Shown one piece after another: positions 1 through 8,882 of a stretch of DNA of 64,000 bases. The notes beneath the pieces are model-generated. The model was not told where the DNA came from. It ran no database searches and saw nothing but the letters and a program-made list of their open reading frames with translations. Source of the stretch: Sporocytophaga myxococcoides DSM 11118 (GTDB taxonomy: Bacteria; Bacteroidota; Bacteroidia; Cytophagales; Cytophagaceae). Within the stretch, counting starts at the first letter, position 1. Each line of letters opens with the position of its first letter. Location: positions 1,138,960 to 1,202,959 of the forward strand of contig NZ_KE384560.1 of NCBI RefSeq assembly GCF_000426725.1, written 5' to 3'. Both the position numbers and the translations under genes were made by a program.

Positions 1-372
1 TTTTGTTGTAACCATTTTTTGATACTCTTTGAGTTGAAAATATAAATTATCTTTATTTGAAAAGTACAATTATTGATGTTTTGTATTCAAATTGAATAAT
101 TTTACGGTTCCAAGATAATGTAAGTTTCGTCTAATTGAAACTTATTTTTATCTATTGAAGTATAGTTTTAGGCTTTTTTATTTCTTTATACCATTTATTG
201 AAAAAATACTTTTTATGAAATTTTTTGACAATCAGGCAATTGTGTGTTTGAACATAAGTGTTTTAAAATATTGGAAAATTAAAATTTAACGTGTTTTTAA
301 CATCAAACCGTGCTTTAAAGTCCTTTTGCAGGGGAATTTGTAAAGGCAAAGACAACATAGTTTAAAAGATTT
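1..372. other. AT-rich intergenic region upstream of efp
   Basis: No convincing open reading frame or RNA structure is visible. The stretch is very AT-rich with short A and T runs. It precedes the efp promoter, so part of it may belong to the regulatory region of efp or to the 3' side of a gene left of the window. Confidence 0.5.
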
Positions 373-403
373 TTTGTTGATTGGATCTATGGTCGTAGCT
401 TTG
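373..403 (+). promoter_or_regulatory. Bacteroidota-type promoter of efp
   Basis: TTTG at 373-376, then exactly 19 bases, then TAGCTTTG at 396-403. This fits the known Bacteroidota sigma consensus TTTG-N19-TAnnTTTG in both boxes and spacing. Transcription would start near 410, leaving a leader of about 20 bases before the efp start codon at 432. Confidence 0.7.
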
Positions 404-431
404 AATTTGCTTTAACTAAAAATAAAAAAAT

Positions 432-995
432 ATGGCTACTACTTCGGATATTTCCAAAGGCGCATTTTTGAGATATAATGGTGAGTTGGTGATGGTTACA
501 GATTATACTCACATTACACCCGGAAAAGGTAATGCGATCTATACTGTGAAAAGTCGCAATGTCAAAACCGGTAAACAAAGTGAAATCAGATTCCGCTCAG
601 GAGAAAAAATTGAGCTGGTAAGAGTGGAAACCCGCGAATTGCAATATCTGTATCAGGAAGGTGATTCCCTTATCTGCATGCATCCTGAGACATTTGAACA
701 ACTACCAGTTCCAATGGTACTGTTTGGTGAATCTCTTAAGTTTTTAAAAGAGAATACCATTGTTCTTGTAAAGTTTGATGACAATGATATTCCTGTTTAT
801 GCTGAGCCTCCAACACACGTTGAACTGGAAGTGACTTATACAGAACCAGGATTAAAAGGAGATACGTCAACAAGAGCTTTAAAACCTGCCACTGTTGAAA
901 CTGGGGCTACCGTTCAGGTTCCTCTGTTTGTGGAGGCTGGAGAAAGAATAAAAGTTAATGCAGAGACAGGGGAGTACGTTGAAAGAGTAAAGTAA
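432..995 (+). CDS. efp: Elongation factor P
   Basis: Translation factor that binds between the P and E sites and relieves ribosome stalling at polyproline stretches. The 187-residue product has the full three-domain layout: an N-terminal KOW-like barrel (about 1-65) and two OB-type domains. The loop motif TPGKGNA places Lys32 at the tip, the residue that is modified or contacts the P-site tRNA in this family. The C-terminal segment GERIKVNAETGEYVERV is the typical EF-P signature end. Length is normal. It is transcribed alone, from a promoter ending about 28 bases upstream of the ATG, and is followed by an intrinsic terminator at 1015. Confidence 0.97.
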   Translation: MATTSDISKGAFLRYNGELVMVTDYTHITPGKGNAIYTVKSRNVKTGKQSEIRFRSGEKIELVRVETRELQYLYQEGDSLICMHPETFEQLPVPMVLFGESLKFLKENTIVLVKFDDNDIPVYAEPPTHVELEVTYTEPGLKGDTSTRALKPATVETGATVQVPLFVEAGERIKVNAETGEYVERVK

Positions 996-1014
996 CTACT
1001 TAATATGGCATTTT

Positions 1015-1049
1015 AAAAAAGCCACTCAGAGTCTTATGAGTGGCTTTTT
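1015..1049. terminator. Bidirectional intrinsic terminator between efp and the convergent secreted-protein gene
   Basis: A perfect 8-bp stem (GCCACTCA at 1021-1028, TGAGTGGC at 1037-1044) is flanked by a run of A on the left and T on the right. It can stop efp transcription from the left and the convergent gene from the right. Confidence 0.85.
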
Positions 1050-1065
1050 CTTTTTATTGCTTCTT

Positions 1066-1776
1066 TTAATTCCAGTTAGTCTTTATCGTTTTACCGCTTT
1101 TGTATCTAAAGATATAAATATAGCCTTCTTTAAGATCGGCCATCTCCAGCTTTTTACCATCCAGAGAATAAACGGAATGTATTTCGCCAGATTTTTCCAG
1201 TTTAGTATTTGCAATTCCCGCTACAACAGATTCTGAAGATGAAATTAAAATGTTATCAAGCTCGAGAATAGAAAGATCGGGAGTTTCGACGAAGCTTATC
1301 TGATAGCGATATACTCCTTTTGAAGGATAAACCACCGCATAAAATTTTGAAGTAGAACTACTTACTTTACCCTTTTTTAAAATGTTTGATTTCGTGCTAT
1401 CGTTCAGGTTATAATGATTTCCAAAGCTTCCATCTTTATTTTCTTCTGAAATAAAATACGTCAGATTGTTATTGCCAAGAATATCAAAAGTAATTATCAG
1501 GCTATCATAGGCAACAGTGTTAATAGGCTCTGATACTATAAAGTACCAGTTTCTGTCAAACTGATTCATAAATTTTAGATGCTTGGAGCCATTAAAATTT
1601 TCGTTTGTTACATAATTCCAGGTGCCACCTTTTGACCAAATGGTCATGTTGGAAGGGGAGTTGAAGGCTTCCAGCGCCAGGTCATCAAAATTCTGTTCCA
1701 GTATATTTACTTGACCTTTAGTTGTTAGATTTAATGCACTAACTAGCAATAACAGAATAAAAATACTTTTTCTCAT
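1066..1776 (-). CDS. Secreted protein with a C-terminal type IX sorting-like domain
   Basis: Function unknown. From the ATG at 1776 the protein begins MRKSIFILLLLVSALNL, a clear signal peptide ending near TTKGQ; the ATG 51 bases further upstream would put 17 polar residues before it and is less likely. The body (about 30-180) looks like a beta-sandwich of the kind seen in cleaved-adhesin or choice-of-anchor domains, with many aromatic and Asn residues. The last 50 residues (IHSVYSLDGKKLEM, then GYIYIFRYKSGKTIKTNW) match the form of the T9SS C-terminal sorting domain. It is therefore likely exported across the outer membrane. It converges on efp. Confidence 0.65.
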   Translation of the reverse strand: MRKSIFILLLLVSALNLTTKGQVNILEQNFDDLALEAFNSPSNMTIWSKGGTWNYVTNENFNGSKHLKFMNQFDRNWYFIVSEPINTVAYDSLIITFDILGNNNLTYFISEENKDGSFGNHYNLNDSTKSNILKKGKVSSSTSKFYAVVYPSKGVYRYQISFVETPDLSILELDNILISSSESVVAGIANTKLEKSGEIHSVYSLDGKKLEMADLKEGYIYIFRYKSGKTIKTNWN

Positions 1777-1924
1777 CTTACTTTTTGTTCTATCATCTAA
1801 ATTAAAATTTTTAGATGCCTCGTTCAAAATTAATTAAGATTTTTTTAATAGTAAATAAGTATTGAAAATACAGTCAGGTGTATTATCTATAATATAATTG
1901 GAATGAATTATATCAAAAAAAGGA

Positions 1925-2275
1925 TTATGCTACCTTCTCTTTGTCTTCTGCTGTCGAATGTAATACCTCTAAAAGTTTATAGTATATATCCGCGAGTCTC
2001 GTCTTCATAGATTTGAGTATGGATTGCTTCATCTTTAAAAGATCACAGATGCCTATTAATGATTCACGAACTGTAAGAGTCACTTCAGTTCTTATATTAG
2101 ACTCAGACGTATATTCGATTAGTTTTTCTGCATCTATTAAAGATAGATTTGATTCGATTTTCAATCCGAATTCATCAGAGACTTCTTCAATGACTTCATT
2201 ATTTGCTTCATTTATATTTTGATTTATTCTATTTTGAATTCTTCTGAGAGATAGTGTAGGGAAAGTTAAGCCCAA
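1925..2275 (-). CDS. Hypothetical protein, probable partner of the putAbiC-family gene
   Basis: No family recognised. The 116-residue product has no signal peptide or membrane segment. It appears mostly helical, with a Glu/Asn-rich N-terminal half (repeated NEANNEVIEEV-type residues) and a Leu/Lys-rich C-terminal half that could form a coiled coil. It starts 14 bases after the stop of the upstream putAbiC-like gene on the same strand, so the two are almost certainly co-transcribed. Its role may be as antitoxin, modulator or second effector of the putative defence unit, but that is inference from position alone. Confidence 0.6.
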   Translation of the reverse strand: MGLTFPTLSLRRIQNRINQNINEANNEVIEEVSDEFGLKIESNLSLIDAEKLIEYTSESNIRTEVTLTVRESLIGICDLLKMKQSILKSMKTRLADIYYKLLEVLHSTAEDKEKVA

Positions 2276-2289
2276 TCTTTTATTATATG

Positions 2290-3216
2290 TTATTGCGCGT
2301 TTATCAGTTCTGGTTTATCAAAGCTACGTCTAGCAGACTTTTGATCAAAAGCATGAATTAAATACTCCTTCCAGATTGTTTCATTATGCAGTAAATTTTT
2401 AGGCAGGTTTTTTAATAAAGAATAATGTTCAATCAAAGGCTTAAATTTTGTGTTCCCATTATGAGATAAACAATTATAAAACAACCATAGCAATTCATAA
2501 TCGGATAATTGGGATCTGATAATAGATGTGTAGCTATATCTTACCTTGTAATTTTCTTCCTCGTATTTGGCCTTACTAAATCCTTTTGGTAAATCGTTTG
2601 CTGAGATAAATTCAGTTTCATGTACCAGTTTTATGATTCTATATAAATTTCTAAAATAATGACTAAAATCAGTTTGAACTTCTTTATAGTATCTATTATA
2701 GCTGATTTCTAGATCATGCAAAGTATCAATGTCATTAAAGTTTTTTACTAAAATTTCATAATGATATTTTATCGAAGCTCTACCTTTAAGAGTGGGAGGA
2801 TTTCCGATTCCGTTGCCCATTCCATAACCTATGGTTTCAAAACCTTCAATAATGCGGTGATGAAGACTTAATAAACTAAAGAAAGTATTTTCAAAACGTT
2901 GTACAGTTAACGTTTTGTTTTGCTCTTTAGATTCTAAGACTTGTAATCTCAATGCCTCTTCAGTCTTTTGTAATTCTTCCTTCTGAGCTTTATAAGCTAA
3001 GTAAACGAGGATAAATGTAGCGCCACCAAACAAACTTCCTGCAACACCTCCAACATAACTTCCAATGCTAGAGAAAACAGTATGATCAAACGTTGTGTTT
3101 GATTTGAATAGGTTGTTACTAAATGCAAGTAACAGTATAAGTAAGCCTAGACCCAAGCCAATAAAACACAGAATAAATGCGGCATTTTCCCAGCTATTTC
3201 TTTTTATGTTCTCCAT
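2290..3216 (-). CDS. putAbiC-family putative phage abortive infection membrane protein
   Basis: The 308-residue product has two membrane segments (about 13-33 and 50-73), a short coiled coil (75-105) and then the body of the putAbiC family (PF16872). Recognisable motifs are QRFENTFFSLLSLHH near 105-120, FRNLYRIIK near 187 and YTSIIRSQLSDYELLWLFYN near 228-247, followed by KFKPLIEHYSLL. The family is named for predicted phage abortive infection; its mechanism is not established. It heads a two-gene operon with the 116-residue gene downstream and lies about 395 bases beyond the 3' end of ssrA, a common integration site. A TATTTTTG box sits 74 bases upstream. Confidence 0.8.
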   Translation of the reverse strand: MENIKRNSWENAAFILCFIGLGLGLLILLLAFSNNLFKSNTTFDHTVFSSIGSYVGGVAGSLFGGATFILVYLAYKAQKEELQKTEEALRLQVLESKEQNKTLTVQRFENTFFSLLSLHHRIIEGFETIGYGMGNGIGNPPTLKGRASIKYHYEILVKNFNDIDTLHDLEISYNRYYKEVQTDFSHYFRNLYRIIKLVHETEFISANDLPKGFSKAKYEEENYKVRYSYTSIIRSQLSDYELLWLFYNCLSHNGNTKFKPLIEHYSLLKNLPKNLLHNETIWKEYLIHAFDQKSARRSFDKPELINAQ

Positions 3217-3610
3217 AGTAATAGTAAAAAGATAAAATGTTAATGAAAAAGTCTAATCCCTCTCAATGTAAGGAAGTTTATTTGTACATCAAAAATAGAT
3301 CTCTACACAAGCTATTTGCATTTGATAGAAAATAAAGAAGTGAAAATTTAGTGGACCTGCTGATATCAGCTCAAAGGAATATTATGTTTTTAGATCCTTA
3401 AAAGGATAAGCTTATGACAGTTTGGCTAATTATAAATTGAGGTAGAATTACAGAATTAAGAGACCTAGGTTTTATCTCCAGGTTGATTCTTTGTTGAGGT
3501 AAAGCTAATTATTCTATAATATTATTCGAGCAATCAAAATCTGACAAATAAGTGCAATAGGTAAAAAAAATGATGATAATTTATTTTTACTAAATTATCA
3601 TCATAAAGAG
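3217..3610. other. AT-rich spacer between the ssrA 3' end and the putAbiC-like gene
   Basis: No ORF, tRNA or convincing hairpin is visible. The minus-strand TATTTTTG box at 3290-3297 (TAnnTTTG form) is a plausible -7 element for the putAbiC-like gene, although no good -33 TTTG is seen at the right distance. No second copy of the ssrA 3' end was found here. Confidence 0.45.
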
Positions 3611-4004
3611 TGGAGCCGCAGGGAGTCGAACCCTGGTCCAGAGAAGCTAATAATCGAGCCTTCTACATGCTTAGCTGACTTTAATTGTCGGGTAAAACCA
3701 GGCAGGCAGCAGCCAAATTTTACCTTAGTTGTTTAGATTTCGCCAAAGCTTAACAACATCACTCTGACTAGTTCCACTGTTCGACACTCCGTATTCAGTT
3801 CCCGCGGAACGAAAGAACTGAGGAGTGATGGCTTCCTGATAATCTAATATCGGGATGAGCTAATCTAACATTCAGTCAGATTAAGCAGCCATGGCGTAAG
3901 ATTCTTCGCCAGATATTGTTCGGAACTATCTTTCAAGGCTCTCATCCCATGAGCCTGCATGCTTATACACGTTATTACTCAACCTGTCAAATCCGGTCGG
4001 CCCC
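3611..4004 (-). ncRNA. ssrA: Transfer-messenger RNA (tmRNA)
   Basis: Ribosome-rescue RNA acting with SmpB. On the minus strand the 5' end reads GGGGCCGACCGGATTTGACA, the classic tmRNA start, and the 3' end carries the T arm GGTTCGACTCC followed by CGGCTCCA. The first seven bases pair with CGGCTCC to form the acceptor stem. The CCA end is not encoded. The tag frame is at 3910-3881: GGC GAA GAA TCT TAC GCC ATG GCT GCT TAA, giving GEESYAMAA, as in Cytophaga-type bacteria. The length of 394 bases is normal. A TATATTTG box at 4069-4062 is a plausible promoter element, implying a processed 5' leader of about 50 bases. Confidence 0.95.
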
Positions 4005-4100
4005 ATAAGTCAATGAACTTTTATCAAGAACAATTAACAAAAACCTTTGTTTTTGCCCCTGCAAATATAAAAATTGCAAATTATTTATCTTAACCTTTTA

Positions 4101-4904
4101 ATGAAATACTCTTACTTATTTCTTCCATTGTTAGTAACAATTTCAGTCGCATGTTTTGTTCCCTCATCTTTTGGACAAATTCTGAACATCGAAAGGTTTC
4201 GTATTGAGAAAGATACGGCAAATTACTGGACAGGAAACGTCGGTATCGGCTTTTCTACAAAAAAACAACAAAATCAGGTTACTTCAGTCAATTTAAACTC
4301 TAGTCTTGTTTACTTATCGGAGAAACACGGCTATCTCAATATCAATTATGGAAAACTTATCAAGACTACTCAACAAAGGGTTATAAGTGAGGGGTATACA
4401 CATTGGAGAGTGAACTTGTTCAGGACTCATAGATTATCTTATGAACCTTTTCTTCAATTGCAATACGACCTTGGTAGAGGATTACAAATAAGGGAATTAT
4501 ATGGCGCAAGCCTCAGGTTCAGAATAAAATCCACACCTAAATTTTCATTTAGCATAAATTCAGGAGGCATGTATGAGCATGAAATCTGGAGGGGAAATGT
4601 TTTGAGGTTTGAATCTGGAACCGATAGTACAAAGGCTGAAACTTACTTTTTTAAAAATACTACCAACATTTCTTTTCGAGGTGATGTATCTAAAAACATA
4701 AATGTATTCATGGTAACTTATTATCAGGCTAGATTTACTAATTTTTTTAAACCAAGGGTAATAACTGATTTTCAGGTGATGATAAACATCAATAAGTACT
4801 TTTCATTAAACAACCAGTTTGTTGGAACTTATGATGCTCTACCTCTTATTACAGGTAATAAATTTGTTTATTCTTATAATATGTCCATTGTAGTAAAATT
4901 TTAA
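4101..4904 (+). CDS. DUF481-like outer-membrane beta-barrel protein
   Basis: Starts at the ATG at 4101 (MKYSYLFLPLLVTISVACF), giving a signal peptide ending near SSFGQ. A TTG start 27 bases upstream is possible but would extend the peptide before the hydrophobic core. The rest consists of amphipathic beta strands with alternating aromatic residues and ends in the typical outer-membrane C-terminal Phe (SIVVKF). The pattern NYWTGNVGIGFSTKKQQNQV at the start of the mature protein resembles the DUF481 family. Function is unknown. It is transcribed divergently from ssrA. Confidence 0.65.
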   Translation: MKYSYLFLPLLVTISVACFVPSSFGQILNIERFRIEKDTANYWTGNVGIGFSTKKQQNQVTSVNLNSSLVYLSEKHGYLNINYGKLIKTTQQRVISEGYTHWRVNLFRTHRLSYEPFLQLQYDLGRGLQIRELYGASLRFRIKSTPKFSFSINSGGMYEHEIWRGNVLRFESGTDSTKAETYFFKNTTNISFRGDVSKNINVFMVTYYQARFTNFFKPRVITDFQVMININKYFSLNNQFVGTYDALPLITGNKFVYSYNMSIVVKF

Positions 4905-5047
4905 ATGGATGATGGGTAAAACAACTTGGAGTTTATTAGAGTATCTTAAAAGTTCCCTTAATTTTTAGGTTTTTCCCCTTCCTAAAGCTGAACCCAGTCT
5001 TTAAATATCATGTTCGGATATTAGACATTTAAAGGCATTGGTAACAT

Positions 5048-5455
5048 ATGAAAATGAATTGTGTTTTATTAGTAGATGATGATCGGGTAAGTAATTTTAT
5101 TACTGAAAAGGTCCTGAACGGAATGGGAGTTACTTCAATGGTAACTACTGCATATGATGGGAAAAAAGGTCTTGATTATATTAAGTACCAATGTACCGAC
5201 GACTTAGGGGCATGTCCCGATCTGATTTTGCTTGATATTAACATGCCATTAATAGACGGACGGGAATTTGTTGAGAGGTATCATAAAATACCAAGGCAAA
5301 AGGAGAGTGTTATTGTCGTATTAAGTGCGACAGAGCTTCCTGATGCTGAAAAGGTTGAACTTCGAGATGCAGGTGTTTCCGAATTTCTTGTAAAACCATT
5401 AAATGCCGATAAAATTAATGATATAGTACAAAAGTATTTCGTACTGGAAGAGTGA
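5048..5455 (+). CDS. Single-domain response regulator (CheY-like receiver)
   Basis: The whole 135-residue protein is a receiver domain with no output domain. The acidic pocket is Asp10-Asp11-Asp12, the phosphoacceptor is Asp63 (in LILLDINMP), the switch residue is Ser93 and the conserved lysine is Lys116 in LVKPL. Such proteins act as phosphate shuttles or protein-protein switches with a hybrid or orphan histidine kinase, here not adjacent. A 52-residue small ORF follows 40 bases later. A second lone receiver of the same type lies at 37216. Confidence 0.9.
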   Translation: MKMNCVLLVDDDRVSNFITEKVLNGMGVTSMVTTAYDGKKGLDYIKYQCTDDLGACPDLILLDINMPLIDGREFVERYHKIPRQKESVIVVLSATELPDAEKVELRDAGVSEFLVKPLNADKINDIVQKYFVLEE

Positions 5456-5495
5456 TAGACAGAGAGAAGAGGCTTAACATTATTCATATAATAAA

Positions 5496-5654
5496 ATGGG
5501 AGTAGATAAAAACGAGGAGAAAAGAAAATTAATTAATGAGATAGTAACTCCGGAGCCGCCTCAGAGGATGTATCCACTTGAGGAGCCTTTTGAGGAGCAG
5601 ACTGTGCCAAATAAAAAACATGGGATGCCCAATAAGGAAAAGGCGAAGGAGTGA
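5496..5654 (+). CDS. Small charged protein, 52 residues
   Basis: ATG at 5496 and TGA at 5652-5654. The product is highly charged (MGVDKNEEKRKLINEIV at the start, NKEKAKE at the end) and rich in Glu, Lys and Pro, with no hydrophobic core. It lies 40 bases after the receiver gene on the same strand and is followed by an intrinsic terminator, so it is probably the last gene of that transcript. No family is recognised. It could be a disordered small protein or a chance ORF; the position between a gene and its terminator favours the former. Confidence 0.5.
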   Translation: MGVDKNEEKRKLINEIVTPEPPQRMYPLEEPFEEQTVPNKKHGMPNKEKAKE

Positions 5655-5671
5655 TAAGTTTTATTTCATGC

Positions 5672-5710
5672 AAAAAAAAGATGCTGCCCGTTTGAGCAGC
5701 ATCTTTTTTT
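5672..5710. terminator. Bidirectional intrinsic terminator
   Basis: The arms AGATGCTGC and GCAGCATCT enclose a short loop, with an A run on the left and a T run on the right. It separates the receiver and small-ORF unit from the convergent RCC1-repeat gene. Confidence 0.85.
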
Positions 5711-5729
5711 TATTTAATCATTAAAGGTT

Positions 5730-8700
5730 TTACTCTTTAATGATTTGTTTTACAGTACTGGATTCTCCTGTTATAACTCTCACATAGTAAACTCCTGAAG
5801 CTAGATTCTGAATATTTACATTCTGAGTGAAATTAATATTTTCAGATTTTCCTGATGTTGAATAAATAGGATGTCCAAGAGCATCTAATACAGAGATTTC
5901 GTAAGCTTCTTTTGGTGCGCCCTGAACAACTACATTAAATGAACCATTGTTAGGGTTTGGTATAACCTGAACCTGATAAACAGTTTTTTCAGTACCCATC
6001 GAAATGATTTTGCTGTACTCCGATTGACCATTAAAATCAACTTGTTTCAGTCTGTAGTATGCATTACCGGACAAAGGACGAACATCTACGAATGAATATT
6101 CAACCACATTGGTGCTATTACCCGAAGCTGACACAGAGCCGATTTTTTCAAAATTCACACCATCAATAGATCTTTCTATTTCAAAGTGAGAAGCATCTTT
6201 CTCGTTTGCAGTAGACCAGTTAAGTTCAACGATGTCGTTATCTTTTTTGCCAGTAAAATATAGGTATTGTACAGGTAATACACAAACCCCAGTGGCACAT
6301 ACCCAGATTCTATCGCAATCGTAGCCAGTACCTACGTCAAATTTGATGTTAAATACATTACCTGCTCCATTTGCATTGTTATTATCTAATGCAAATATGG
6401 CTTTCATTCCTGGTTTGGTTACGGAATTTTCAATTGCAGACCAGATAGGCACTGCACCTGAAGAGTTTACAGCCTTGGTACAGTTAAATTGCGTTGCAGG
6501 CCCACCTGAAAGTCTTATCCAGTAGATGCCAGGATTTAGCGTCACGTTCATTGATACTGTTCTAAGTATTTCACCTCCTGCAACAGAATATGTATATGGA
6601 CCGGCTGTTCCTGATCCTAGTACCGTTGCGCCAGGTTCTCCAGATTTGGTATTCGAAGGAGTGCATCCACCGCAATTCCATCCCCCTGTTGCATTATTAT
6701 TCAGGATCTCTATTGTATAGGTGTGAGCATTTGTCCCATCTTCAGCCTGATAGAAGCTAATTTCATTAACAATTAATTTTTTAGTAACTTCTATTTTTAG
6801 AGGATATGCAGCTGCATTATATTGTTTGGTTCCTGTGCAAGGTTTAGCTTGTCTCAGAGCGGCAGGATAAGAAGTTGTATCTACCGCCCAAAGTCCTCTT
6901 GCACATCCATTGATTTTAGAAAGAGTATCTGTCTGATTAAATTTTACTCCTATACTTAAAGTATCATCTGGTCCTGCATTTGGAAGAGGTGATCCTCCTG
7001 TTGGTTTGGAATACCAAACAAACTTTGAAGTAGTAGGAGTTGTCATAGTGAAGCCTGCCAATTGATGTGTAGCGTCAACACAGCCTGTTCCTACATATGG
7101 GTTAGGTGTTTCATCTATAATTAAGCTATCACTTACAGCAGGACACTGCGCACAAAGAAACGATACAAATGATCTTGAATCTTTAACAGTTACTTTATAT
7201 TCTGTATTGATTTTATTCACCGTAAGAGTATCCTTGTTTGCGCCAAGAATTTGAGTCCATGCTCCTCCTGTTTTTGGTCTGGAATACCAGGTATAAGTCC
7301 ATGTTGATACAACAGGTTTTACTTGAGAATTCAGTTTCTCTGAGAAATTTGGACAAGATTTATAACTGGCTCTTAAATCCGGTTGTCCAGGACAAGGATC
7401 TGCAAAAGAACAGTTGTTGGGAAGGTTAAAAGGTGTTGCATAAGTGCGATCACTATTGTCACCTTTTCCTAATTCGCCATTTCTGTTAAATCCCCAAGTA
7501 TAAGCGTTTCCCTTTGAATCGGTTGCATAAAACCAAGCATCTCCGTCTGATACAGTTGAGATACCCTTCAATTTAACTCCTGGGCCGGTCAAAACATAAT
7601 CAGGGACTACTGTTCCTTGTGGTGAATTGGTCGCATCATTACGGGTAAAGACAGCACAAGCGGCATTGGCAGGCCTACCGTTTCCTAAAGTTCCAGACTG
7701 TGAAGTGTAAATATCGTTATCAGAAGCGTTTGGATCAGGACAATTAAATAAACCATTAGCTCCAAATGTAACAACTGTGCTGTCTGACATTACTACAGCA
7801 GAAGAAGCCTGACCAGCAGCAATATAAATTGCCCCAGTAATATATGGCCCTGTTTTGTATGCATCTACTACAACGGGTCCTGGTTCAACTACCTGATAGG
7901 CAAATGGTTGGTATTGATATCCTCCACCTGCTCCCCTTTGACCTGGTCCCCAGTCTCCTCCAAAAGCATATACAGTTCCACCTGCACCCAAAGCTAAGCC
8001 GTGAGTATCTCCACCTGAAATCTGTTTTACTCCTGTCAAATAACTAATTGGAGTATCCCTAGTGCCATCAAAATTTAGATCTAACTCTACTCGTCCTGCA
8101 TAAGGGTCGTCAGCTCCACTTGTAAATCGACCAAGTTCGCCTCCACTATTTTCTCCCCATGACCACACGTTTCCAGCTTTGTCCAGAGCGTAAGTACAAT
8201 TATCCCCCCCTTCAATTTGAATAATGTCAGTAAGGGGAACACCAGCTGATTTTAAAACATATTTAGGAGTAGAACTTCCGACACCTGCAGCACCGTGACC
8301 AAGCTGTCCTGCATCATTTTCCCCCCATGATAATACTTTTCCAGTTCCTTCTTCAATTGCAAATGAGGTATTGTTTCCGCCAGATACATAAATAATTTTA
8401 GAAAGGTAAGTAGGATCTCCTCCTGCGACAGATTGAGCCCCTTTTACAACTTTCATAGGCTTTGGTCCAGCCGCACTTAACGTGGCACAGGTAGCTGAAG
8501 GATTTGCCAGAGCGGCATTGCTTCCGAGCTGGCCGCAGTTATTATTTCCCCATGTCCAAACAAATTTATCACAATCCAATCCGATAACGTGTGCTCCGGA
8601 TCCTGCATCAATTTGTCGAATTGCTGTGAAGTCAGAACTTGTTGTTTTGGTAACTTCGTCGTACCAAACCGGAACTGGTACATTCGATGAACCTGAATAT

Positions 8701-8882
8701 GGATTTCCGTCTTTGTCAACACCTAACTGCCCTGCAGTATTAGCTCCCCATGTATAAACCACTTGGTTATCACAAACCGCAGCAGAAAAGTTATTTCCGC
8801 CCGATATCTGCAGGTTTTGAGCCTTCGATATCTGGGGAAGGCCTAACGAGAGAAAAATTAATGCTCGTATAAAATGTTTCAT
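5730..8882 (-). CDS. RCC1-repeat secreted protein with type IX sorting domain
   Basis: The 1050-residue product starts with a signal peptide (MKHFIRALIFLSLGLPQISKAQ). Residues about 25-480 hold RCC1-type propeller repeats, visible as recurring TWGxNxxGQLG and ISGGxxxxxAL units. A Cys-rich middle (about 490-860) resembles Ig-like or CARDB-like stalk domains. A fibronectin-like segment (VELNWSTANEKDASHFEIERS) follows near 900. The last 80 residues (VIPNPNNGSFNV through GVYYVRVITGESSTVKQIIKE) form a type A T9SS C-terminal sorting domain. It is thus predicted to be a surface or released protein. The ligand of the propeller is unknown. It stands alone between terminators. Confidence 0.85.
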   Translation of the reverse strand: MKHFIRALIFLSLGLPQISKAQNLQISGGNNFSAAVCDNQVVYTWGANTAGQLGVDKDGNPYSGSSNVPVPVWYDEVTKTTSSDFTAIRQIDAGSGAHVIGLDCDKFVWTWGNNNCGQLGSNAALANPSATCATLSAAGPKPMKVVKGAQSVAGGDPTYLSKIIYVSGGNNTSFAIEEGTGKVLSWGENDAGQLGHGAAGVGSSTPKYVLKSAGVPLTDIIQIEGGDNCTYALDKAGNVWSWGENSGGELGRFTSGADDPYAGRVELDLNFDGTRDTPISYLTGVKQISGGDTHGLALGAGGTVYAFGGDWGPGQRGAGGGYQYQPFAYQVVEPGPVVVDAYKTGPYITGAIYIAAGQASSAVVMSDSTVVTFGANGLFNCPDPNASDNDIYTSQSGTLGNGRPANAACAVFTRNDATNSPQGTVVPDYVLTGPGVKLKGISTVSDGDAWFYATDSKGNAYTWGFNRNGELGKGDNSDRTYATPFNLPNNCSFADPCPGQPDLRASYKSCPNFSEKLNSQVKPVVSTWTYTWYSRPKTGGAWTQILGANKDTLTVNKINTEYKVTVKDSRSFVSFLCAQCPAVSDSLIIDETPNPYVGTGCVDATHQLAGFTMTTPTTSKFVWYSKPTGGSPLPNAGPDDTLSIGVKFNQTDTLSKINGCARGLWAVDTTSYPAALRQAKPCTGTKQYNAAAYPLKIEVTKKLIVNEISFYQAEDGTNAHTYTIEILNNNATGGWNCGGCTPSNTKSGEPGATVLGSGTAGPYTYSVAGGEILRTVSMNVTLNPGIYWIRLSGGPATQFNCTKAVNSSGAVPIWSAIENSVTKPGMKAIFALDNNNANGAGNVFNIKFDVGTGYDCDRIWVCATGVCVLPVQYLYFTGKKDNDIVELNWSTANEKDASHFEIERSIDGVNFEKIGSVSASGNSTNVVEYSFVDVRPLSGNAYYRLKQVDFNGQSEYSKIISMGTEKTVYQVQVIPNPNNGSFNVVVQGAPKEAYEISVLDALGHPIYSTSGKSENINFTQNVNIQNLASGVYYVRVITGESSTVKQIIKE

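Noticed and set aside
1-4004. Duplicate of the ssrA 3' end that would mark an integrated element
   Set aside because: I looked for a second copy of the T arm and acceptor sequence left of ssrA and found none, so integration at ssrA is only suggested by position.
6343-6720. Plus-strand frames opposite the RCC1 gene
   Set aside because: They are shadows of the strongly coding minus-strand frame with T9SS and RCC1 motifs.
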